From: Dendrocalamus latiflorus
Lineage: Eukaryota > Streptophyta > Magnoliopsida > Poales > Poaceae
Assembly (NCBI GenBank): GCA_017311315.1
Contig: CM029658.1
Coordinates: 28,258,629-28,322,628 of the forward strand
Direction of reading: 5' to 3'
DNA length: 64,000 nucleotides
Shown: one piece after another, positions 32,830 to 45,960 of the stretch
Layout of the letters: each line of letters opens with the position of its first letter
Numbering within the stretch: position 1 is the stretch's first letter
Translations under genes and position numbers: made by a program
The notes under the pieces: generated by a model
What the model saw: the letters and a program-made list of their open reading frames with translations, nothing else
Databases searched by the model: none
What the model was told of the DNA's origin: nothing

Positions 32830-33946
32830 CTAACCCTAGACATGAGAGAGTGTTGGATGATTAACCCACGTCTCCATCCCAACCCCTTTTATAGGTGGGC
32901 AACCAGCCACCTATTACCTTTAGTGGATCCTATCAATTATTACAATAAGCGAAACCCATTAACCCTATACACAAGGGTTTTACTTACACAAGTTCACTTA
33001 TACATATTTTTCAAAGCGTATAAGTGTGTATCTGCTAAATCCTTAACTTTGATTCGTCTTGATCAAGCCAACTCTACCTTGACCTAAACTGCTCTCCAAC
33101 GTATCGTCCATGCACTGTGGTTTTGATCCAAGATGATTTTCGGTATTTTGGTCAAACTACCAAAATACCCTCAGTTAACCCGATCTTCATTTCCCATTGC
33201 TAGCAATCACCATGCTTGTCACATGTAGGTGTACCAATAACTTGCCACGTGCTGCCAAGTCTTTCTTGTCCCAGTTCCACCGAACCACAGCTCACTTGAC
33301 CTGTGCAAGCTACATGGTGCTATCTAGCCGTTCGAGCTTGCCTTTAACATTTCCCGCCTTTCTCGTATGATTGAGCTCACCATCTCATCTGACATCCTTG
33401 ATTGTTCTAGGCCTCAGCTCCTCCCTGAGCGTAGCCTCGATCCTCGTCGTCGACCATGGTGACTCCAAGCGTCCCTGCACATCCAAAGATAAAGAAATCA
33501 TTTTTGAGCACAAATTCTTTATAACTTGATCCACATTAGCCAAAACATGCATCATACAAGCTTAATGCACTGACCCAGGACACCCCAACTCTATCCATGA
33601 CTCAAATCCTAAAATCATGTTTTTCTGTGAACATCGGTAGTACCGCACACAACACGCCGGTACTATCGCACAGCGGTACTACCACTCCTTTGCACCTCGC
33701 ACTGGACCTCTCTGGAAAAAACGTACTGTGACTCAACCCAGTACTTCTGCTATGCGGTTTTACCGCCCCTACACTTGCGGTACTACTGCCCGCGGTACTA
33801 CCGCACTTATACCTGCGGTAATTCCAATTTTCTGGGACTTCTAGATAACAGTCTAAACTAAAAGCAATCTTCGCAAAATCACTTAACCACTCCACAAAAC
33901 TTGTAATAGTTCATCACAACAATATCCTGGACCTTCTTACATGGCC
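32830..33946 (-). mobile_element. Dispersed LTR-like element, copy 1 (related to 44032-45868)
   Basis: Shares with 44032-45868 several stretches in the same order: GCTTGTCACATGTAGGTG, AAGCTACATGGTGC, TTTCCCGCCTTTCTCG and a region of CGGTACTACCGC phrases. It looks like a diverged LTR read on the minus strand. Boundaries are approximate and there is no target duplication or coding capacity. Confidence 0.5.
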
Positions 33947-34336
33947 CTTCAGCAAGACACTAGGGCTGCCCCCGCTGCTGGAATTTAAGGACAAGCCACA
34001 TCAAGTCAATAATCCACCCTCCAACTACAATGATTTGGTTATAATTTTTTAATAATAATATCTCGAATTAAATTAAACATAAGAATTTGATTATATCAAA
34101 TAGCCTGCATTACATATGTTTGAAGTTATATGTCAAGTCAGTAAATGATTATTATCAACGAAAGAAATTAGAAAGAAATAAAAAATTGCATTGTCAATCT
34201 TCAAAATTTTTAGTAAATTTGAAAACTAAAACTTCAGCATCCACATTAAGATAATTTGGGAGTTATTAACCTAAAAAAATGTAAAACATTGTTTAAAACA
34301 TGTAACCGCTCGTGTGATACACGGGTTGACGACTAG
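33947..34336 (+). mobile_element. Possible Helitron 3' end
   Basis: At 34304-34336 the sequence CCGCTCGTGTGATACACGGG can form a short stem (CGTGT with ACACG) followed by TTGACGACTAG and then T. Plant Helitrons end in a hairpin then CTRR and insert before T. I could not find the matching TC start upstream, so this is either a truncated copy or chance. Confidence 0.4.
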
Positions 34337-34529
34337 TGTAACTAATAAGGCCTACTAGCGCGTTTCTTCCTTTTTTTTCTTCTCCTTTTCCGTTTTTTTT
34401 TTGAGATGGAGGAAGTACAAACAAATGTATTTCTAGTTAATTGTGTAATCCAAGTGTGACCAATAAAACTACAAAGCTCACACTAGTCTCATTCCTTGCA
34501 TGCCAAATTTATACATCTCGAGCAGACAC

Positions 34530-34606
<77 letters not shown>

Positions 34607-34664
34607 CATATGTTTCACTGGATTCTTATATCTTGCTGAAAATTGCGTTAAGTGGCCCTTGTAG
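34337..34664. other. Spacer downstream of the WRKY fragment
   Basis: AT-rich with a (GA)n tract at 34532-34603. It is the 3' flank of the minus-strand WRKY fragment. No ORF is supported. Confidence 0.45.
34532..34603. repeat. (GA)n microsatellite, about 36 units
   Basis: Uninterrupted AG dinucleotides over 72 bp. Confidence 0.95.
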
Positions 34665-35132
34665 CTAGTACAAGTTGAAGCTGTCATATAGGAGAAGATG
34701 GGGATCATAGAAGGGAGGGCCATCTCCCAGTGCTGGTTCATGATCCATCTGGTCCAATTCATCGATGCATGATGACAGGGCAAAGACATTGGAACAGCTG
34801 CCGGTACAAGCAGTCGACGGGATACCATCATACGGGCTTACACCACAGTGGTTATTACTGGCAGGAAATGCCTCTCGCCACAGCGTTTGATCCGAATCAG
34901 AAACGACGATCTCGGCAGCTAGAGGAGTAATTAGAGCTGCTTGTGGCTCTTGCTTGATCATCCTGCTGCTGGCATGATCAGCAGCAGGACCATTTGTTGC
35001 ACAATTGATTCCGGCGGCGGTGTTACAGTCGTAGTCTAGTAAGGCAGGATTGTTGTTACTGGTGGCTGCTGATCTGTTACTGAAGTTGCAGGTGTGCTCA
35101 TTGTTGTACGTCACTTGGAACACCATGCACAT
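34665..35132 (-). pseudogene. 3' part of a group III WRKY gene, truncated
   Basis: The minus frame reads FQVTYNNEHTC, the last strand and H-x-C of a WRKY zinc finger, then a C-terminal tail of about 140 residues ending YDSFNLY. It has asparagine-rich and acidic stretches (SSCIDELDQMDHEPALGD) and a lysine in a sumoylation-like RMIKQEP, as in group III WRKY tails. The WRKYGQK heptad, both zinc cysteines and all upstream exons are absent; at about 35133 the sequence switches to R1 copy B. The frame is otherwise open. The tail differs from the intact gene at 13.2-14.7 kb, so it is a separate paralogue. Loss of the DNA-binding half makes it a pseudogene. Confidence 0.82.
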
Positions 35133-35134
35133 CT

Positions 35135-35985
35135 TTACAGGGGTGAATAATTGTATCCGTGAAGGTGAATTTGGCCTTAAATGAAGAATATATCATTAGG
35201 CAGAAAGAGCTCAAGCCTCAACGTCCATGGCGAGAGCAGCGACACACCTCTCTGTACATCGGTTATAGGCTTGGTAGGCATCGAGAAGTCAACAAAGAGG
35301 TGAGTTCTTTGCAGTTCAAGATCCAGCATGCCGAGCTTCTCTTACCATTTTAACCACCTGAATTTTTTCCATGCCTATATACTTTTTTACCTTAATTTTA
35401 TGCATGCACATCTTTCGATAATTTATTTGCTGCTTTTTTTTTGTTAATGTAAGCCGGTGTGCGGAGAGAGGGACCCGACGTCGCCCAGACCCGGATCAGA
35501 CCGCTCCCGTCCGATTACATGGCCTTATCATCATACTGTATGCAGGGATTGACCGACCCAGAGCTCTGGCTTGTTGTCCTGTCCCGGTGAGTGCCTTTGT
35601 GCTTAAGAGTCGGAAACACCTGAAAAAACTACTGTGCGCACACAATGTCTTTGTGCCTTTGTGCTCAAGAGTCGAAAGCTCATCTCAAGGCATGCACGCG
35701 TAGAAAGCACGAGGCTCACGACAAGGAACACGAGAAAAAGGAAAATAGCGGCCAAGGCTAAAGAGGCATCCTAGGATTTCAACACCAAATTCGCAAGGAA
35801 GGAAAAATAGCCGTGGTCCACGTAGTAGGATTTCAACACCAAACTCGCAAGGAAGGAAAAATAGCCGCGGTCCACACAGTAGGTCGGGTTGTTCTACATT
35901 AGTCCTCTGAATGTCAAATTTATTTTTATACCAAGAAGGCGCATATATATCGTAAGAGTATTTCGGTTTGTTGCATTGTGCATGA
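35135..35985 (+). repeat. R1 repeat family, copy B
   Basis: Begins ACAGGGGTGAATAATTG at the WRKY breakpoint and follows copy A closely, including both GTGAGT sites. It has two units of the 54-bp repeat (from about 35770). It lacks a short stretch after GCCGGTGTGCGG (TTATTCCCTGGCAACGG is missing) and ends at GCATGATCC, shorter than copies A and D. Confidence 0.75.
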
Positions 35986-36079
35986 TCCTAAAAGGAAACA
36001 GAGTTGCATTTTCCTAAAAGGAAACATATCATCATTATCAATTTTTCCATACATCAATAAATTTAGAATCGATGGTTGA

Positions 36080-36900
36080 AGTAAGGTTACCTAGTTTTGG
36101 AAAGGATTACATAGCATCAAGAGATGGTTCTGGATTGGAGGATATTTTGGAGTTGGTTTTGGATCTGATATAAAATTTTGGGATGATGTATGGTGGGAGA
36201 ATTGCCCCTTGAGAGTGAGATTTCCCAACTTCCACATGATTTGTGAGCAACAGGAGAATATGGTAGCGGAGGTATGCAGGGACAGACAGTGTAACCTTAC
36301 TTTTTGAAGAACTTTTGGTCCATTTGAAATTGCAGAATGGGATCAGTTGATACAAATTTGTTCTCTGGTTTGAGTTGAATGATGAGAGAGATGAGCTGTT
36401 GTGGGATCTTGAGAGAAATAAAAAGTTTTCGATTAAGTCCATGTATAAAGCTTTAACTTTTAGAGGTGTGAGAGGTGTCAGGATGACGGATATCTGGAAA
36501 GCTCCAATCCCACTAAAAATTAAGCACCTCTTGTGGTTGGTGGCTAAAGACAGAATTCAATCGGCAGAGCAGTTGACTAAAAGAAACTGGGATGGAAACA
36601 AATATTGTAAGTTGTGTGGAACAGAGGAAACTACTGAGCATATAATGTTTCAGTGTTGTCCGGCACAGTTTGTTTGGACTGTGATGAGAGAGAGTTTTTG
36701 ATGGCGTACTAACCCGGCTACTTTGGAGCAATTTTTGTCAGAGGTTGCAGGAAATGCTGGAAGAAAGAAGAACAAGTAAAAAATGGTCCATTTGGGGCAG
36801 TATACTGTTGGGATCATTGGCTAAATAGGAATGACATGGTGTTATAATAGTTTCTTTCTTCATGAGAGGTGCTAATCACAAGATTAATTCCTTTCTTCGC
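36080..36900 (+). pseudogene. LINE reverse transcriptase C-terminal remnant
   Basis: Frames in order read WFWIGGYFGVGFGSDIKFWD, WWENCPLRVRFPNFHMI, then from about 36485 WKAPIPLKIKHLLWLVAKDR and CKLCGTEETTEHIMFQC. This is the end of a plant non-LTR retrotransposon ORF2: the region after the RT domain and the zf-RVT domain with C-x2-C...H...C. The blocks are in different frames with stops between them, so it is dead. The 5' end is truncated, as usual for LINEs. It lies next to R1 copy B. Confidence 0.8.
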
Positions 36901-37317
36901 CACTGGTAGATGCTGGCGCATGCGGAGATCAAGCAAGAGGTGGCTCAAGCAAGTTCAGACATCTTGGCCAAGGTCCGAGCGTTCCAGGAATTAGTTGGGT
37001 TAATAATAGATGGCTATATGGGATGTTATTCTGTTTTTGTGGAGAAGTCTCTGTTTAGAGTTGATGCAATATGCTGGCTTAAAATTTGTGAGTGTTATGT
37101 ACTTTTGAACAAGGGCATCTTAATCCTCTTTTTCTAGATGTGTGTTGAGTGTTGTGGCCATCAGCCACAGTCGAAAAGAGTTTCTTAATCCTCTTTTTCT
37201 AGACGTGTGTTGAGTGTTGTGGTCATCGGCCATGGTTTTAAAGAACCACCCAATAGGCTGATATCTACATTGTGTTGATGTCTACCTTAACTAGCTTCCT
37301 TGGTTAAGGCCAGACTT
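36901..37317. other. 3' flank of the LINE remnant with a 65-bp duplication
   Basis: Two copies of TCTTAATCCTCTTTTTCTAG begin at 37118 and 37183, with about 50 bp of similarity each. A 75-codon frame at 36910 has no recognised domain and may be part of the LINE tail. Confidence 0.45.
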
Positions 37318-38060
37318 CTAGGTAGTGTTTGGTTCAAGGAATATCTCAGGATGGGAGGGGGCCAACCCTTTTTTTTGTAGTGTTTGGTTGTAGGATTTGG
37401 TGGGGTGGGTTGGACCCAAAAGAAAAGATTCTCCTGAAAAGTGGGTTGGGACGATCCGCCCAAAACGAGCGAACCGCGCCAACCCACTTCTCCTGCGCGC
37501 GCCCCTACGCCCTAATCCCCCATCTCCCCCGCGCAGATTTTCCCCGCCGCCCGCGCCCCCTTCCCCATCTCCCCCGCCGCCCGCACATCTCCCCCCGGCC
37601 CCCATCTCCCTCCACGCGCGGGCGCCGCCCCGGCCGGGTGTGTGCGCGCCTCCCTGCCGCTCCTCACGCCGTCGGAGGTCCGGTCGCCGTGCTCCGGTCA
37701 TCGCCGTCCTCTCCACTGCCGGCCGGATCTCCGCCCCAGCGCGTCCTCCCCGCCGTCATCTCCACTGCCGGCCTCCTCTCCGCCGTCCTCTCCGGCCCAC
37801 TTCCGCCGAGCTCCAGCACGTCCTCCTCTCCGCTGCCAAACACATGCCTAGTTCCTTTGATCTCTTTTTTTTATTACAGTTGGTTAGGCTGTTGCTCTTG
37901 TATTGCGTATCTTTTGTCAGTCTGTATCTCCTTTTCTGTACCTTCCTTATAAAGCAGATGTCCGAGCCGACAGTGCCTATGTTTAGCTTTGATAAAGCTG
38001 GGACGTTTGGCCTTAATGTAAAAGAAAAGTAAAGTTACCATGGATGTGAACAGATCCTTT
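37318..38060. other. GC-rich, gene-like region, possibly in a TIR element
   Basis: GTAGTGTTTGGTT occurs at 37322 and 37377, followed by an inverted pair AAGTGGGTTGG and CCAACCCACTT (37439-37490). The next 350 bp are extremely C-rich with overlapping open frames on both strands. A plus frame ends MFSFDKAGTFGLNVKEK at 38031. The frames are long because stop codons are rare in this composition. No domain is recognised. It could be a captured first exon in a DNA transposon, but no second terminus was found. Confidence 0.35.
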
Positions 38061-40114
38061 AATATAAGGAATTATAAATAATGAATTGATGTCTAGGTGT
38101 TCATCACACTAATGTTGCCTTGAGAGATTTGGAACCCCCTTACGCTCACTAGTTTTAGTTATGTCATTTTCAGTTCATGATATAGGTCACACGCTCCAGA
38201 TGGCATGCGGTTGCTAGTACTGTTGAAATTTAAAAGCGGAAGGTTATATAATTCATAATACAGTTCATTACACATAGCAAGCAATGACAGAACTTCTGTA
38301 CATCGCCATAAAGACGACTACAAAAAAGTAGTGATTGTTAGAAATTAGTCCATTTGATTATGGCCTATTTCCTTAATTTCAAAGTATACATAGTTTAGTA
38401 TCATATTTGTTAAGGCAAGATGAGAAAGACCAATTTATAAGGTGGAGTCCTCACCACTCCTTGAATATAGATAGAGATGATATGAGAATGGTTCTGTCTG
38501 GTCACACACACGCGCGTATTCGTGTATTTTCGCGTGAAAATCGCGTGACTTGTGACTTGACGCACCACTTGACAGACCAAGTCCATCTTTATTTTTGCTG
38601 AACCATTTACCTCACTCTCTCTGTTTGAATGAGATTCAAACATTTGAATGAGGCAGTTACAAGTGAATTTACACTGCTTAATTTGTGATTTGATGATGCA
38701 GTTACCATTGTATAATTCTGTTTAAAACATAGCAATTAATAGTGAATAATTGCAGCGCCCTTAAAAGGGCCTGGAGACGTTCAGGAAAAAAGAGATAATT
38801 TTGCATCTTCATTCTTCCTCTACTTTCTGCTCTGCTGTTGTGCTATTGTACTGTGCTGTCTGAACCTCGTCGACCTTTCTTTCCGACGTGCACCTGGAAG
38901 GAGGGAGAGCGGCTATCTCCAAACTGTTGCCGCAAAGAGTACCTGTACGGGGCGGCAATAAGGTTTCTGGGCAGCGCATCTGCGCAACTGCTCGCTGCAC
39001 TGCGTCATCTATGTTCTGCACTATGTCAAGCCTGCGCGGCTTCCTGTTCTTCTACAGGCTAACAAATAAGTCGTTCGCGCGCACGTACGACTTTGTCACT
39101 ATATTTTTCTTGAGTATATTCTGAAGTATGATGAGTAGTCTGCTGTTAGTAGTAAGTTTTGCATCACTAGTTTATTATATTTATCTCCTCGTAAAATTTG
39201 GAATTAAAATATTGCTCACGTTTGTAACAGTGATGATGAAAAAAAAAAGAAGGATACGTTCACTGGAGATGAGTTATATACTGGTATGCGGTGAACCATT
39301 TGCATGGACAGCCACATATAGTGGGCAAGAGTATCAGGACTTGACGAGACAGACCACACCACCACCAGACCAAATAGCTCAGGGAGGGAAGAATGATAGC
39401 CAGTAAATTCAGGATAACGACATACTTTTGGTCCATCAAGATAGTAGGAGTGGGAGGTACCAGGAACTCACTTGCAATAATGTTATTGCTTCACTTCTGA
39501 AGACCAAAGTAAGACCTCGATCCAGATGACTGACGAGTAAGTTCTATGTGGTATTTGTTGTTTTTGGCTCTGTTTTTTTTTTTTGAGCTTATTGCTATCA
39601 TGCTATGGTTTTCTCTCAATAAATAAATGAGACGATTTCTCCTTCGTCGTTTTAAAACAGCTTATCAACATTCAATTGGTTCGCACGAGCACCTTTGTTA
39701 AGACCAAAAGTCATTAATCGGAGCTGTCCTCAGGTGCTCTGCTGATATCGTGCACGGCTGACCAAACTGCCAGCTATACAATTCTTCCTTGTTAATATGT
39801 CATGCTAATTGACGTGAAATGTCTCTCTAGTCTGTACTACTTGATTAAAGCTCGTTGCCCATGGGGCTTGGGCATTGAGCAAATTCTGTCCCTGTGGTGA
39901 GGGCACTAGCGCGAAAGCCGTTGCGCGTTAGCACGTGCATTCGTTTTCTTGCTGGGGTGTGTACACCCACCATGTTCTTGCATTCTCAAACTAGTCACTT
40001 AACTTTTCTCAAAAGCAGTGGCAATAACCTACATTGCAACACTTATGAAACTGCTAAACTATGTGCTGCATTGTAGCTAAACTATGCATGAATACTTGAC
40101 GTAGAGTTGCTCTC
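38061..40114. other. Spacer, no recognised gene
   Basis: About 2 kb of AT-rich sequence. Frames at 38407, 38838, 38888 and 39128 are short, unconserved within the window and without recognised domains. No repeat shared with other parts of the window was found. Confidence 0.4.
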
Positions 40115-40330
40115 ACAAAGAAAACTTGGGCGTCAGGTGTGTCGTCGTTGCTCCGGCGGAGGAGACATGGCAGTTCTCTGTTGACCTTGAGACCATGGAG
40201 GCGGCGGAATGCAAGTACAAGACGAACAAATACAGGAGTATATATGGCTTATCCATGTGAGCTGCCATGGCCACCTGCGTTGCTCGCCTGCGTAGTGCGT
40301 TGTACAAGAGGGCGGCTAGGGTGATGTTCT
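40115..40330 (+). pseudogene. Degenerate 3' end of a gene sharing the ELPWPP tail motif
   Basis: One frame reads APAEETWQFSVDLETMEAAE; after a frameshift the next reads AYPCELPWPPALLACVV. The same layout occurs at 52440-52590 (ALEEKWLISVELKAMEVEF, then PYELPWTPALHACVV), so the two are paralogous gene ends. I associate the ELPWPP ending with an uncharacterised grass protein family but cannot name it securely. No intact upstream exon is visible here. Confidence 0.5.
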
Positions 40331-40368
40331 GACTTCTGTATTTGTTGGTTCTAATGGCCTGTTTCATT

Positions 40369-41344
<976 letters not shown>

Positions 41345-42480
41345 TTTCTGAAACGGGCAGGAGTGCTGCCCTACATTACTAATTAACAGGGACAAGAAAA
41401 AACCAGGGTACATTAGTAGGTTTGCTAAAAGACAGGGAAACAAGGCCGGGAAACGGCAGAGGAAGATTCGCTTAAAGTGTTACATGGGTGTGTGAGAGTT
41501 TCGTTAGCCTCTTTGCTCTCAATAGGACCTAGGTTTTGGCCTTCTCTTTTATAATAGCAATCAAGGATATGGGCGTAGCCGCCGTTAAACAAAAAAAATT
41601 GAGCACTTCGTTCTTTTCAGATTTCCCATATGACCAGCATTACCAGCATCATCAATGCTTTTCACAATAATCCAAGTGTGAGGATAACCGACTCCCACCA
41701 GTATCGGACTGAGGCGAAGGTCCATGAGGTTGTCGGATTAATGAAGTTGCATGCGGCCCATTGCACGATAGAGGTCCAAATTCTTGTCGTGTAGCAGCAA
41801 TTGGCCAATAAGTGGATGACGGACTCTAGCACATGTCTACACAAGGGGCAAGTCAATTGGTTTGGCCACCCTCGCATGACCAGTGATCCACTGTCCAGAG
41901 CCTATTCTATATGGCCAACCATGCAAAGATTTTACATTTTTGAGGTGCCGAAATTTTTCGGACTAACAGATTCATAGTGGTGGTTGTTGCTCAAAAAAAC
42001 TACACTTTGTATGCCGAGGCAGCAATGCAGACTTTGTTGGGGGTTAGCTTCTATGTGATTGTATCCTCCAGTCCATCCTGAAGCTTCATCGTGGAGATGT
42101 GCCCCCAAATGGCAACCAACTCTTGTATGTGTTGTGGTGCTATGCTGGCAGGCCAATATAGGTCTTGTAGCCAATTGCCTCCAGTCAATGCGGCCTGTAG
42201 GCTACGGTTCTTGCTCCTAGAGACTCTGAATATGATGGGTGCAATATCACGCAGTTTGTTTCCTCACACCCAAGCCGAACTCCAAAAGGATGACTTTTTC
42301 CATCACCCATTGTTATGGTGGTCACTGCCGCAAAGATGAGCCCATCTTGCTGATCACATGGGGGTTTCTATTCCTTGCCAAGGTTTATTTTGGTCTATCT
42401 ATTTGTGCCACAACCATCTTAGTCTTAGAGCGCTAGCGAAGCGCTCTAGATGGAAGAGGCCAAGGCCCTAGGTACATAGG
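41345..42480 (-). pseudogene. LINE remnant, 5'-truncated, minus strand
   Basis: The minus strand reads in order RWLWHKWIDQNKPWQG, LIFAAVTTITMGDGKS, IAPIIFRVSRSKN and WPNQLTCPLCRHVLESVIHL. This is the C-terminal part of a plant LINE ORF2 ending in the zf-RVT zinc-binding motif (C-x2-C...H...C). In-frame stops are present (after GIETPM). The 3' tail reads CTGCCCGTTTCAGAAAAAAAA at 41341-41361 on the minus strand, a typical short poly(A). It abuts segmental copy 2 at about 42489. It is a different LINE from the one at 36.1 kb. Confidence 0.82.
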
Positions 42481-42745
42481 TCTACACACTAGGTATTTTT
42501 GCTCTTTTCTTCTCATTTCTCTCGTGTTTTCTGTCAGTGATACAAATTTCTAATGTCACCAGTCATCACTATTTCATCCAAGAGGGGAACCATTCTGACT
42601 TCTGAAGTCTTAATGAATTCCTATAACTCCTATTTAAAAATTGAAATTAACTAATACCAACTGAACATCGAAACCTGATGGCTCTTGAGGAAAACTTGGC
42701 TGAGGAAGCAATAAAACAGGGTGGCTTTCTTTTCTCGCGGTGAAC

Positions 42746-42916
42746 ATGAGTGACGCCTTGTCCGGTGCATACAGCTACTTGTGCAACATATCAGGACTAC
42801 TTAGAAAAGGGGCTGTTCATTGTGTTGCATCACCATCCGAATCAAATGTAGTTCTAAGTGAAGAAAGCTTTGATCTGGACAACAATGATGCCTATTTTCT
42901 TCTGCTCTCTTTTTAA
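42746..42916 (+). CDS. Short ORF conserved with 4974-5177
   Basis: Fifty-six codons starting MSDALSGAYSYLCNISG and containing VVLSEESFDLDNND. Compared with copy 1 it has only a handful of substitutions and no frameshift up to its stop TAA, which is earlier than in copy 1. No domain is recognised. It is listed because the frame is kept in two copies of different insertion history. Confidence 0.25.
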   Translation: MSDALSGAYSYLCNISGLLRKGAVHCVASPSESNVVLSEESFDLDNNDAYFLLLSF

Positions 42917-43511
42917 CCTTTTTTTTTTGTTTCAAGCAAAAATTATGAGGTGGATCATATATAAGCACTGCACATTCAGACCTTAATTTGTGGTTATTGC
43001 AAAAAAAAATTAAACCAATTTGGTCAACAAAAATTATCTAAGTAAAATAATTTATTTTTGTAAAATATAAAATGAGAAAACTTTAGCTTTCGTGTAACGT
43101 CACTAGGGTATCCTTTGGTAGGACATTAACCGTGGTGTACTGTTTAGTTGAAAATCAGTTTTAATTGATGCCTTGGAGTTTCGTTAATGTGTTTTCAGTT
43201 TGATTAGTTCATGCCATCCGAAAAACTGAGGATGTGCTTGGTTTTGCTAATGGTAGTATGAGCAACTGGTTATTAATTGTTTGGAAACCAATAAGAAATT
43301 GTTCGGAAGAACTTTGTGTAGACGGGCTTAAACATAAATCTGAAAAAGATGGGATATGGTAATAAGAATCATGAACTACATGTTCCATTGCTGGAGAGGA
43401 TCGATGGAGTAATGGGCATAAGTTATTGAGGAGGAAACACATCCAATGCCTTAAAATAGCGTCCACTACGAGTACCACGAGACCAAAGACGAATAATGGA
43501 AGAGAAATGAT

Positions 43512-43947
43512 TAGGGATGGAAACGGATCGGATACGATTGAATAGTCTCAAATACGAACATGAATATATATATATATATATACTTTTATAACAAATACGA
43601 ATATGAACTCAAATATTCTCAAATACGAATACGAATCAAATGTCGTAACGAATACGAATTCGAATCGAATATGTACTTAATTCGGTCGAATATGAATATC
43701 CTCCTACAACTTCTGTAATAAATCTCAATAGAACAAATTTATGTAATTGGTCGCTGGGCCTACCGGCCGACATAGGAAGTGGATCGAATACGAATCAAAT
43801 AGTCTCGAATACGAATACGAATATGAACATTCTCGAATACAGATATGAATATTGTTGAATATGAATATGAACATTTTCGAATATGAATTTTGCTTACCAC
43901 ATTCACGTTTTCTCGGGTACGAATATCGGATAAAACAGATTATCCAT
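43512..43947. mobile_element. MITE with GGGATGGAAACGGATCGG start
   Basis: Starts GGGATGGAAACGGATCGG and ends ACAGATTATCC, flanked by ATTA on both sides (43508-43511 and from 43948). Segmental copy 1 shows the empty site GATGATTATTACC. The inside is made of degenerate repeats around CGAATACGAATATGAA. A similar start occurs at 57242. Confidence 0.7.
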
Positions 43948-44031
43948 TACTACCTTAACAAAGGCACAACCTTTAATTGATCATAGATACACGGTAGGAT
44001 TAGGAGGCAGAGGCACCAGAAATTTGCTTGG

Positions 44032-45868
44032 TAGCTAGGACTGGTACAACAACAAAGTGGGTGAATGGTGCCTTAAATTTTTTTCTAAAATATTCACCAA
44101 TTTTTACTCCAATAGTTACGAACATTAAGAATAAAAAGGCAATATAAAACCCAGCAAATCAAGAAGCAAAAAACCGAGGATTGAACAATGAATTCAGACA
44201 GCTAAACAGTAAAATCATTACGGTTTCAAAATAAAAAAAATCTATATAACCTTTGAACCGTAGATCTAAATGAATTGAAACTTGGTATGCACCTTCTCTA
44301 AGATGGTAGGAATCTATTCTAATCAACAATCAAGAGAATCCTTGCTAAAGTTCTAGTCTTTTTCCCTTTGAAGGAAGGGTGCACTAAAATTAGGAAAATA
44401 CCCAAAACGATGAATACGACTTGCTCGTCAGTGAATGATGGTAAGATGAGTCTAGATGTATTCTCATATATCACAATAAGCTAGAATACTGAAGGAATTG
44501 AGCCTAAAGTAGCTGGATAGAGAAATCACTTGGAGAGACAAATCAAGCAAAAATAGGGCAACTTCAAGAACTTGTCAAACCTGAAGCCTATATGGATGGT
44601 GATTGATTTCCATAGGACATCTCTATCACTTACATATTCTTGGCATCTAGCAAGATCAAGAAGGGATAAAGAAGATTAAAAATCAAATTAAGAGCAAATC
44701 AACCAAAACAAGAGGGATTCATGAGAGATGAACAAAGTTGGTATATTATTACTTGAGGATCGAAGATTTTATAACCACTCCACCAGGAGGACAATAGAGC
44801 ACAACACAACACTCATACTTGTCAAACTCTAACACTAGAACACTTGGCTTCAATGAGTAAAACTAGGATGATTTAATTGTTAACTAGCAAATCTCCATCC
44901 CAACTCGTTAAATAAACAAAGCAACCAGTCTCATCTAACTCTAATGGATAATATCCACTTAGTACATATAGGGAAAACTCGTTAACTTCACACAACGCGG
45001 GTTTTTTCTCACATTACATTTATGCATGCTTTCCAAAGCATATAATTCCAAATCCGCTAAGTTCTTAGCCTTTGATCCAACTTAATTTTCTCAGCTTCTC
45101 TTTGATCTAAACCGTTTTCCCAAGCGCCGCGGTTTGAATTCAATGCAATTTCTGATATTTTGGCCAACTTATCAATATACCATTTTTTTGTCTCGATCTT
45201 CATCTTTCCTTATAAGCATTCGTTATGCTTGCCACGTGTAGATGCACCACTAGCTTGTCACGCATCCACAAGTCTCTCTTGTTTCGGTTCCACTGGACCA
45301 TGTCTCACTTGGACCGATCAAGCTACATGGTACAACTTGTTGCTCAAACTTCTCTTCGATATTTCCCGTCTTTCTCGTGTCATGCTTAAGCTCAACCATC
45401 TCACCTAGTATTCTTAACCGTTCTGGGTCTCGGCTCCTCCATGAGCGTAACCCCAATCCTCACTATTAGGTATTGTTGATACCAAACATCTCTACACATC
45501 TAAAAACAAAGAAATATAAACATGCTTCATGCAACATTAATGTACTAGCTTTGGTCAACACAGACCAATCTATAACTCAATTTCCCAAAATCTAAGAATT
45601 TCCATCTAGACCGATAGTACCGCCTACCACAGGCCGGTACTACCGTACCCAATTGTACCTATTTGGAAATAAGCTACAGGCAAGCAAAACATGGTACTAT
45701 CGCTTTGCCGTATGACCGCTACCATGCCGACAATATGACTGGTTTCCTAGAAATTTCAGAAAATGATTCAGACAAAATGCAATCTTTACAAAATCAAATA
45801 TTCACTTCACAAAACTTATAATGGTTAATCACAACATTATCGTGGACCTTATGACATGTCCTCCTAGC
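44032..45868 (-). mobile_element. LTR-like element inserted in segmental copy 2
   Basis: Comparison with copy 1 gives the boundaries: left TTTGCT|TGGTAGCTAGG, right CCTCC|TAGCTCACAAC. The flanks TTGCT and TAGCT match at four of five bases, consistent with a 5-bp target duplication. It contains CGGTACTACCG phrases and is related to 32830-33946. No coding region; it is best explained as a diverged solo LTR on the minus strand. Confidence 0.55.
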
Positions 45869-45960
45869 TCACAACTGTTTGTATTGTCTTGCTAGCCACG
45901 CCTCATGGTTTCTTGAGGATTGAACCACACTGGTACATGGAATGCAGCATCTGGAGTTTT

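Larger units (their letters stand above)
42489..45960 (+). repeat. Segmental duplication, copy 2 (partner 4706-6160)
   Basis: Aligns with 4706-6160 from GGTATTTTTGCTCTTTTC to CATCTGGAGTTTT, but is interrupted by a MITE at 43512-43947 and an LTR-like element at about 44032-45868, both absent from copy 1. It lacks the MITE M1 of copy 1. Confidence 0.8.

Noticed and set aside
37318..37952. 207- and 132-codon frames in the GC-rich patch
   Set aside because: C-rich composition removes stop codons from several frames. No domain, and no consistent frame is favoured.
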